13,162 nucleotides of DNA from Betaproteobacteria bacterium (GTDB lineage: Bacteria > Pseudomonadota > Gammaproteobacteria > Burkholderiales > Burkholderiaceae_C): NCBI GenBank assembly GCA_009923345.1, contig RFTR01000035.1:1-13162 (forward strand), written 5' to 3'. The stretch's first letter is position 1. Each line of letters begins with the position of its first letter. Under the pieces are notes generated by a model that was not told the DNA's origin, did no database searches, and saw nothing but the letters and a program-made list of their open reading frames with translations. Positions 7,954-13,162 of this stretch are shown piece by piece. The translations under genes and the position numbers were made by a program.

Positions 7954-9432
7954 ATGGGTTTATTGAGCCTTGCCATTTGGACGCCGATTGCCTTTGGCAT
8001 CGTCTTACTGGCGTTTGGCCGTGATGAACACGCCAATGTGGTGCGCTGGATTGCATTGATCGGTGCGTTGTTTGGTTTGGCAGTCACTATTCCCATTTAT
8101 CACAACTTTGAGATTGGCACATCTGCACTGCAGATGTTGGAGTCGGGGTTGTGGATTGCTCGTTTCAATATCTTCTACCGCTTGGGCGTAGATGGTTTGT
8201 CTTTATGGTTTGTGATTCTCACTGCATTCATCACCGTAGTGGTAATCATTGCAGGATGGGAAGTGATTACAGAGCGCGTGAACCAATACATGGGTGCATT
8301 CTTAATTTTGAGTGGCTTGATGATCGGCGTGTTTTGTGCAATTGACGGCATGCTTTTTTATGTCTTCTTTGAAGCTACTCTGATCCCGATGTACTTGATC
8401 ATCGGTATTTGGGGCGGTCCTAACAAAATTTACGCGGCATTCAAGTTCTTTCTCTACACCTTGTTGGGTTCCTTATTGATGCTGGTTGCGTTGATCTATC
8501 TCTACACGCAATCCGGTGGCAGCTTCGATTTGGTGGCTTGGTACAAATTGCCTTTGCCGATGGGCGCACAAACCTTGCTGTTCTTTGCATTCTTTGCGGC
8601 ATTTGCGGTCAAAGTGCCGATGTGGCCTGTTCACACATGGTTGCCTGATGTGCACGTCGAAGCCCCTACAGGCGGTTCTGCTGTGTTGGCGGCCATCATG
8701 TTGAAGTTGGGTGCTTATGGTTTCTTGCGCTTCTCCATGCCTATCGCACCAGATGCGGCGCATGAATATGCCTATGTGATGATCGCGCTCTCTTTGATCG
8801 CAGTGGTTTATGTGGGCCTAGTAGCCATGGTGCAAGAAGATATGAAGAAGCTGGTCGCTTATTCATCCGTTGCGCACATGGGCTTTGTCACCTTGGGATT
8901 CTTTATCTTCAACGATCTAGGTGTCTCCGGAGCCTTGGTGCAAATGATTGCCCATGGCTTTGTCTCAGGCGCAATGTTCTTGTGCATTGGCGTTTTGTAC
9001 GACCGTGTGCACTCACGCGAAATCGCCAGCTACGGAGGCGTGGTCAACACTATGCCCAAGTTTGCAGCCTTCGCCATGTTGTTTGCCATGGCCAACTGTG
9101 GCTTGCCAGGCACTGCCGGTTTTGTGGGCGAGTGGATGGTGATCCTGGGCGCTGTGCAATACCACTTCGTGATTGGTGCGATCGCGGCTTCTGCACTCAT
9201 CTTTGGCGCTGCCTACACCTTGTGGATGGTCAAGCGTGTGTATCTGGGCCCAGTGACCAATGACGATGTCAAAACACTCAGCGATATCAATACGCGTGAA
9301 TTCTTTATGCTGGCCTTGTTGGCAATTGCAGTCTTGGCAATGGGTGTTTATCCCAAACCATTCACCGACGTGATGGATGCCTCTGTGACTGACCTGCTCA
9401 AGCATGTTGCAATTTCTAAGTTGCCGCAATAA
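7954..9432 (+). CDS. nuoM: NADH-quinone oxidoreductase subunit M (middle antiporter-like proton pump)
   Basis: This 492-residue, about 14-helix antiporter-like subunit sits between NuoL and NuoN in the membrane arm (E. coli NuoM is 509). The proton-channel residues are all present: Glu140 in DGMLFYVFFEATLIPMYLI, Lys220 in FAVKVPMWPVHTWLPDVHVEAPT, Lys251 in AAIMLKLGAYGF, and Glu393 in GFVGEWMVILGA. These appear to match E. coli Glu144, Lys234, Lys265 and Glu407. VQEDMKKLVAYSSVAHMGF (293-311) is a strong family signature. ATG 7954 is preceded by a good ribosome binding site. The stop is TAA 9430-9432, and 13 nt separate it from nuoN. No oddities were found. Confidence 0.97.
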   Translation: MGLLSLAIWTPIAFGIVLLAFGRDEHANVVRWIALIGALFGLAVTIPIYHNFEIGTSALQMLESGLWIARFNIFYRLGVDGLSLWFVILTAFITVVVIIAGWEVITERVNQYMGAFLILSGLMIGVFCAIDGMLFYVFFEATLIPMYLIIGIWGGPNKIYAAFKFFLYTLLGSLLMLVALIYLYTQSGGSFDLVAWYKLPLPMGAQTLLFFAFFAAFAVKVPMWPVHTWLPDVHVEAPTGGSAVLAAIMLKLGAYGFLRFSMPIAPDAAHEYAYVMIALSLIAVVYVGLVAMVQEDMKKLVAYSSVAHMGFVTLGFFIFNDLGVSGALVQMIAHGFVSGAMFLCIGVLYDRVHSREIASYGGVVNTMPKFAAFAMLFAMANCGLPGTAGFVGEWMVILGAVQYHFVIGAIAASALIFGAAYTLWMVKRVYLGPVTNDDVKTLSDINTREFFMLALLAIAVLAMGVYPKPFTDVMDASVTDLLKHVAISKLPQ

Positions 9433-9438
9433 AGAGGA
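9433..9438 (+). promoter_or_regulatory. Ribosome binding site of nuoN
   Basis: AGAGGA immediately follows the nuoM stop and lies 7 nt before the nuoN ATG at 9446, a near-ideal spacing that supports this start. Confidence 0.75.
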
Positions 9439-9445
9439 ATAAATC

Positions 9446-10936
9446 ATGATTGAAAAGCTCAATATCGCGGCTCTTTTGCCTGAACTAATTTTGTTGGTGA
9501 TGGCTATGGCCATCGCCATGATCGACTTGTTCGATACCTCTGTGCGCCGACACACCACCTATGTTTTGACTTTGATGACTTTGGTCTTGGTGGCTGTCTT
9601 GCAGGCGTTTGATGCCAGCGCAGGTGAAACCATTTACAGCTTTGGCAATATGGTGGTGTCTGACCCTATGGGTAATTGGTTGAAATGTTTCTCCACCCTG
9701 TCAGTGATGGTGACTTTAGTCTATGGCCGTCCCTATGCTGCAGAGCGCGATATGTTGCGTATGGGTGGTGAATTATTCACACTGGGTTTGTTTGCCTTGC
9801 TTGGCATGTACGTCATGATTTCAGGCAATAACTTCTTAGTTCTGTATCTCGGAGTTGAATTGCTTGCGCTCTCTAGCTATGCATTAGTTGCTTTGCGCAG
9901 AGACAACGCCACCGCCAGTGAAGCTGCGATGAAATACTTTGTTCTCGGCGCATTAGGCAGTGGCTTCTTGCTCTACGGTATGTCATTGCTATATGGCGCC
10001 ACGGGCTCACTGGATATCAGCACCGTATTCAAGTCTGTGACCTCTGGCCACATCAACCACCAAGTTTTGGTTTTGGGGCTCGTCTTTGTGGTCTGTGGAT
10101 TGGCCTTTAAGTTTGGCGTGGTGCCCTTCCATATGTGGGTGCCTGATGTTTACCAAGGTGCCCCCACCGTGGTGACTCTGCTCATCGGCGGCGCGCACAA
10201 GTTAGCGGCTTTCGCCATGACTATGCGTCTCTTGGTGGAAGGCTTGTTACCTTTGGCGATCGATTGGCAGCAAATGTTGATGGTTTTGTCTGTGTCATCC
10301 TTGCTCATCGGTAATCTGGCGGGTATTGCGCAAACCAATATCAAGCGCATGATCGCTTTTTCCACTATTTCACAAATGGGTTTTGTTTTGATTGGCTTGT
10401 ATTCAGGCGTAGTCAACGGAAACACCGCAGCGGCAGCTAATGCCTACAGCTCTGCCATGTTCTATGTCGTGACCTATGTGCTGACCACATTGGCAGTCTT
10501 CGGCATCATCATGCTGTTGGCGCGCGAAGGTTTTGAAAGCGAAGAGATTGCAGATTTCGCTGGATTGAACCAACGCAGCCCGTTGTATGCAGGCGTTATG
10601 GCCTTGTGCATGTTCTCTTTGGCCGGTATTCCACCGATGGTGGGATTCGCAGGTAAGTTGTCCGTTTTGCAAGCTTTGGTGGCCTCTGGTCAAACGGGTG
10701 CGGTTGCGCTTGCGGTGTATGCCGTCATGATGTCTTTGCTAGCAGCCTTCTACTATTTGCGCGTGGTCAAGGTGATGTACTTTGATACGCCTATCACAGC
10801 GAGCACCGTATCTGCAGCGACTGACGTTCGTACGGTTTTATTGATCAATAGCGGTTTGTTGCTCGTGTTGGGTTTGTTGCCTGGTGGATTGATGACACTT
10901 TGTGCCCGCGCTATTGTGTCCACCCTTGGTACCTAA
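9446..10936 (+). CDS. nuoN: NADH-quinone oxidoreductase subunit N (proximal antiporter-like proton pump)
   Basis: This 496-residue, about 14-helix subunit is the antiporter-like pump nearest NuoK. The conserved charges are Glu138 in LVLYLGVELLALSSYALVA, Lys163 in EAAMKYFVLGALGSG, Lys222 in GLAFKFGVVPFHMWVPDVYQGAPT and Lys252 in IGGAHKLAAF, each five residues beyond E. coli Glu133, Lys158, Lys217 and Lys247. NIKRMIAFSTISQMGF (about 295-310) is the expected signature on the second broken-helix unit. The residue before Lys252 is His, where I recall Pro as common in homologues. ATG 9446 has a clear ribosome binding site. This is the last nuo gene; the stop is TAA 10934-10936 and DUF1178 follows 24 nt later. 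Confidence 0.97.
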   Translation: MIEKLNIAALLPELILLVMAMAIAMIDLFDTSVRRHTTYVLTLMTLVLVAVLQAFDASAGETIYSFGNMVVSDPMGNWLKCFSTLSVMVTLVYGRPYAAERDMLRMGGELFTLGLFALLGMYVMISGNNFLVLYLGVELLALSSYALVALRRDNATASEAAMKYFVLGALGSGFLLYGMSLLYGATGSLDISTVFKSVTSGHINHQVLVLGLVFVVCGLAFKFGVVPFHMWVPDVYQGAPTVVTLLIGGAHKLAAFAMTMRLLVEGLLPLAIDWQQMLMVLSVSSLLIGNLAGIAQTNIKRMIAFSTISQMGFVLIGLYSGVVNGNTAAAANAYSSAMFYVVTYVLTTLAVFGIIMLLAREGFESEEIADFAGLNQRSPLYAGVMALCMFSLAGIPPMVGFAGKLSVLQALVASGQTGAVALAVYAVMMSLLAAFYYLRVVKVMYFDTPITASTVSAATDVRTVLLINSGLLLVLGLLPGGLMTLCARAIVSTLGT

Positions 10937-10960
10937 GCTCGTTTTTTTGTGAACTAACGG

Positions 10961-11455
10961 ATGAAAGTTCTAGACCTCCATTGCGCACACCTTCATAACT
11001 TTGAAGGTTGGTTTGCAAGCGAAGACGATTTTCAAAGCCAGCTGTCGCGCCAATTGGTATCCTGTCCTTTGTGTGGAGATACTGCGGTACAAAAGAAACT
11101 CAGCGCTCCGCGCTTAAACCTTAGCTCTCCTCGCGGTGAGCAGGAACCGTCCAAGTCTACTGAGTTGGTTCCCGCAGGCAATACGCCAATAGTTGCTTCT
11201 CCACAAGAGGTTGCAAACCTCGATACCAACCAACTGCAAGCTGCATGGATGCAAATGGTGCGTCATGTGGTGGCCAATACAGAAGATGTTGGCACTAAAT
11301 TCTCTGAAGAAGCCCGCAAGATGCATTACGGAGAAGCGGAGCACCGCAATATACGCGGGCACGCTACGCCAGCTGAAACAGAATCTTTGCTGGAAGAAGG
11401 CATTCAAGTGATGCCCTTGCCAGTGCCTGAAGCCCTTAAAGGCCCTCTGCAGTAA
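10961..11455 (+). CDS. DUF1178 family protein, possible zinc-binding, function unknown
   Basis: This 164-residue soluble protein has no signal peptide or membrane segment. It resembles the DUF1178 family, whose function is unknown to me. The N-terminal part looks like a small zinc-ribbon: Cys8 and His12 (LHCAHLHNFEGWF), then CPLC at 35-38 and SAPRLNLS (48-55). The middle (about 56-90) is low in conservation. The C-terminal part carries FSEEARKMHYGEAEHRNIRG (114-133) and EEGIQVMPLPVPE (145-157), which I recall as hallmark DUF1178 segments. ATG 10961 follows nuoN by 24 nt with only a weak ribosome binding site (ACGG directly upstream), so it is probably read as the distal gene of the nuo transcript. 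Its last 20 nt overlap the 3' end of miaA on the other strand. Zinc binding and any link to complex I are inference. Confidence 0.9.
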   Translation: MKVLDLHCAHLHNFEGWFASEDDFQSQLSRQLVSCPLCGDTAVQKKLSAPRLNLSSPRGEQEPSKSTELVPAGNTPIVASPQEVANLDTNQLQAAWMQMVRHVVANTEDVGTKFSEEARKMHYGEAEHRNIRGHATPAETESLLEEGIQVMPLPVPEALKGPLQ

Positions 11456-12419
11456 ATCTTTGCACGAGCGTCAATGCTTGTGCAGTTGGATCTGTGCTGT
11501 CACAAGCAATGATGTGCCGCTCAGGCATGCTGCGTAACCAAGTCAACTGTCTTTTGGCCAGCTGCCTGGTAGCAGCGACGGCTGTTTCTTTCAGACGTGC
11601 CAACATCTGTTGGGAACTGGTGGCTTGCAATTGCATAGCGTCCAACTGCTCCCAAGCCTGTCTGTAACCTACGCAGCGCATGCTGGGTAAGTCTGGATTC
11701 AGATCGCCACGCTCGCGCAAGGTTTGCATTTCATCTAAAAAACCAGCTGCCAACATGGCATCGAAACGTTGTTCAATCCGTTGATGTAGCCACGACCGAT
11801 CATTGGGTTCTAGCGAGATGACATCCAACTTGTTTCTAGATGTAAAAGACTGATGTGCATCCAAGCGCTTTTGTGCACCCTCCTCAAACCAAGCAGTCAA
11901 ACTTTTTCCGCTGATGTGCCAGACTTCTAACGCACGTGAAATGCGTTGCGCATCATTGGGCGCTAAGCGTGAGGCTGTAGCAGGATCGATTTTGCGCAAC
12001 TCTTCATGCATGGCGGGCCAACCATTGGCTTTTGCGCTTGTTTCTATCGCTTCGCGAGTTGCCGCATCTGTTTTCGGTAAATCATCAATGCCATCTTGCA
12101 AAGCTTTTAGATACAGCATGGTGCCTCCCACCAACAATGGCAATTTACTGCGCGATTGGATGTCGGCAATCAATTGCTCTGCATCATTGACAAAATTAGC
12201 AGCGTTATACGTCTGGGTAGGTTCACGAATATCAATTAAGTGATGCGCAACTTGTTGACGTTCTTGTGCACTCGGTTTTGCAGTACCAATATCCATGCCG
12301 CAATAAACCAGCGCTGAGTCAATGCTTATGATTTCTAGCGGAATTCTTTGGGCTATGGCCATTGCAGCAGCAGTTTTTCCGCTAGCTGTGGGCCCCACCA
12401 AGGCAATGGGTTTAAGCAT
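11436..12419 (-). CDS. miaA: tRNA dimethylallyltransferase (tRNA A37 isopentenyltransferase)
   Basis: This enzyme transfers the dimethylallyl group from dimethylallyl diphosphate to N6 of A37 in tRNAs reading UNN codons, the first step towards ms2i6A; it acts in the cytoplasm. The protein has 327 residues from ATG 12419. Motifs are the P-loop GPTASGKT (9-16), DSALVYCGMDIGTAKP (34-49) with the catalytic-site Asp34, GGTMLYLKAL (98-107), NDAQRISRALEVW (155-167), MRCVGYRQ (247-254) and the C-terminal TRQLAKRQLTWLRS (284-297). A TTG at 12431 would add four residues (MGSS). I prefer the ATG because it overlaps the upstream transporter stop by 8 nt and begins with the usual MLKPIALVGP. The stop TAA (11438-11436) lies inside the end of DUF1178. 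The gene looks intact. Confidence 0.95.
   Translation of the reverse strand: MLKPIALVGPTASGKTAAAMAIAQRIPLEIISIDSALVYCGMDIGTAKPSAQERQQVAHHLIDIREPTQTYNAANFVNDAEQLIADIQSRSKLPLLVGGTMLYLKALQDGIDDLPKTDAATREAIETSAKANGWPAMHEELRKIDPATASRLAPNDAQRISRALEVWHISGKSLTAWFEEGAQKRLDAHQSFTSRNKLDVISLEPNDRSWLHQRIEQRFDAMLAAGFLDEMQTLRERGDLNPDLPSMRCVGYRQAWEQLDAMQLQATSSQQMLARLKETAVAATRQLAKRQLTWLRSMPERHIIACDSTDPTAQALTLVQRFTAEGL
11461..11484 (+). other. Hairpin just after the DUF1178 stop; possible 3' end structure
   Basis: A 9-bp stem (11461-11469 pairing with 11476-11484, one G-U wobble) encloses a 6-nt loop and begins 5 nt after the DUF1178 stop, inside the miaA coding strand complement. No U tract follows on the + strand, so it is not a classical intrinsic terminator. 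In the minus-strand RNA the wobble becomes an A-C mismatch, so the structure favours the + transcript. It could protect or define the 3' end of the nuo mRNA, or be chance. Confidence 0.25.
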
Positions 12420-13162
12420 GCTTGAGCCCAATGCGTTGAATGAGTGACCATGCAGTCAAGCTAGTCACTACAGACCAGAACCCAATGCCCCATGCCATCC
12501 CGTGAACAGCGCCACCATCTTGCTGCCCCAGCCAGATACCCATGGCAAAGGCCACTGCCATCATCAAAAAACCACCCAATGCGGATGCGGCACCAGCGGC
12601 TTGTGGAAAAGGACCGACTGAACCGCTTTGTCCGCATGGTTGATGAATGCCATGGCCCAAAATGAAAATATAAAAGGGTCCGACTAAAGCGATCACAGAA
12701 TGCCATTCCATCCAAGCGCTGACATTAAGCAATACGCCACCTGTCAAACTTAAAACGCCACCCATCGCTACGGACCGTGCCACGCCGTAACGCATCAAAA
12801 GCCAGCGACACAAAAAAGTCCCCAACATATAAACAAATGACATGGAAAACATCACTAGCCCATATTCAAGTTTGCTCAGGCCCACCACACCAATAAAAAC
12901 AAAAGACGATGTGGCTAAAAAAACAAACAAACCACCATAGGACCCCAAGGACAAAGTGGCAAATGCAATAAAAGTAGGGTGTTTGAGAATATTCCACCAA
13001 GTCGTTGCTAAATCTTGAAAGGGTGGAGCAGCGCTGCTGGTATTGGGCGCAGATTCTTGGTATTTCCAAGCGATAGCGAACAAACTGATGGCGCCAAATA
13101 TTGCAACGGCGCCCAGCGCAGCATGCCAGCTAAAGACTTGCGTGAGAAACGCGCCCAATGGT
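12412..13162 (-). CDS. Bcr/CflA-like MFS efflux transporter, 5' partial
   Basis: This is the C-terminal part (249 residues visible) of a major facilitator superfamily transporter of the inner membrane. The frame is open at the right edge; the TTG at 13158 is internal because the reading continues upstream with Pro. Hydrophobic stretches at about residues 12-32, 62-84, 98-118, 128-150, 154-172, 190-212 and 220-242 (counting from the Leu codon at 13158) fit helices 6-12 of a 12-helix protein, with a polar central loop (33-60). The GHGIHQPCGQSGSVGPFPQAAGAASAL region (168-194), with GPFPQAAGAASAL, resembles the drug-resistance transporter Bcr/CflA signature near helices 10-11. The substrate cannot be inferred. 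Its stop TAA overlaps the miaA ATG by 8 nt, so the two are probably cotranscribed and coupled. Confidence 0.85.
   Translation of the reverse strand, partial: PLGAFLTQVFSWHAALGAVAIFGAISLFAIAWKYQESAPNTSSAAPPFQDLATTWWNILKHPTFIAFATLSLGSYGGLFVFLATSSFVFIGVVGLSKLEYGLVMFSMSFVYMLGTFLCRWLLMRYGVARSVAMGGVLSLTGGVLLNVSAWMEWHSVIALVGPFYIFILGHGIHQPCGQSGSVGPFPQAAGAASALGGFLMMAVAFAMGIWLGQQDGGAVHGMAWGIGFWSVVTSLTAWSLIQRIGLKHA

Noticed and set aside
9013..9558. Open reading frame of 181 codons on the - strand across the nuoM/nuoN junction
   Set aside because: It is antisense to two strongly supported nuo genes, its composition is rich in His, Gln and Cys, and no family was recognised. It is not treated as a gene.
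13156..13158. TTG at 13158 (- strand) as the start of the MFS gene
   Set aside because: The protein would begin in the middle of a transporter, lacking the first five helices, and the frame stays open to the edge. It is a partial gene.
1..13162. A hidden novel system (CRISPR array, toxin-antitoxin, mobile element, phage or defence genes)
   Set aside because: Read on both strands, the window is packed with conserved housekeeping genes in canonical order. I saw no direct repeat arrays, terminal inverted repeats, transposase or integrase motifs, or unexplained gaps over about 25 nt.

Overview
The window is a compact block of chromosomal housekeeping genes from a betaproteobacterium. It is most likely in the order Burkholderiales and probably close to Comamonadaceae. 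This assignment rests on recalled similarity of the NuoF, NuoG, NuoH, NuoI and DUF1178 sequences and on gene order; it was not tested by a search. Base composition looks moderate by eye (near half GC), which would suit a freshwater member of the group better than the high-GC soil members.

Layout, + strand: positions 1-10936 hold the distal part of the 14-subunit NADH:quinone oxidoreductase (respiratory complex I) operon in the canonical order nuoF (5' end outside the window), nuoG, nuoH, nuoI, nuoJ, nuoK, nuoL, nuoM, nuoN. Gaps are 0-13 nt, two junctions overlap (TAATG at nuoG/nuoH, ATGA at nuoJ/nuoK), and no internal promoter is obvious, so the genes look like one polycistronic unit. A DUF1178 gene (possible zinc-binding protein of unknown function) follows nuoN after 24 nt.

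Layout, - strand: miaA (tRNA A37 prenyltransferase) and the C-terminal two thirds of a Bcr/CflA-like MFS efflux transporter run towards the nuo operon. The transporter stop overlaps the miaA start by 8 nt. The 3' ends of DUF1178 and miaA overlap convergently by 20 nt. The MFS gene runs off the right edge.

How the genes work together: NuoF oxidises NADH through FMN and cluster N3, NuoG carries electrons through N1b, N4 and N5, and NuoI passes them through two [4Fe-4S] clusters (N6a, N6b) towards the quinone site at NuoH. NuoH, J, K, N, M and L form the membrane arm that pumps protons. All key residues I checked in the Fe-S subunits and the antiporter-like subunits are present.

I see no RNA genes, mobile elements, CRISPR arrays, integration sites or novel defence system. 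No stretch longer than about 25 nt lacks a gene. The observations in the hunt section are modest: loss of the N7 ligands in NuoG, a His-rich loop in NuoL, the DUF1178 linkage, and the overlapping convergent 3' ends.
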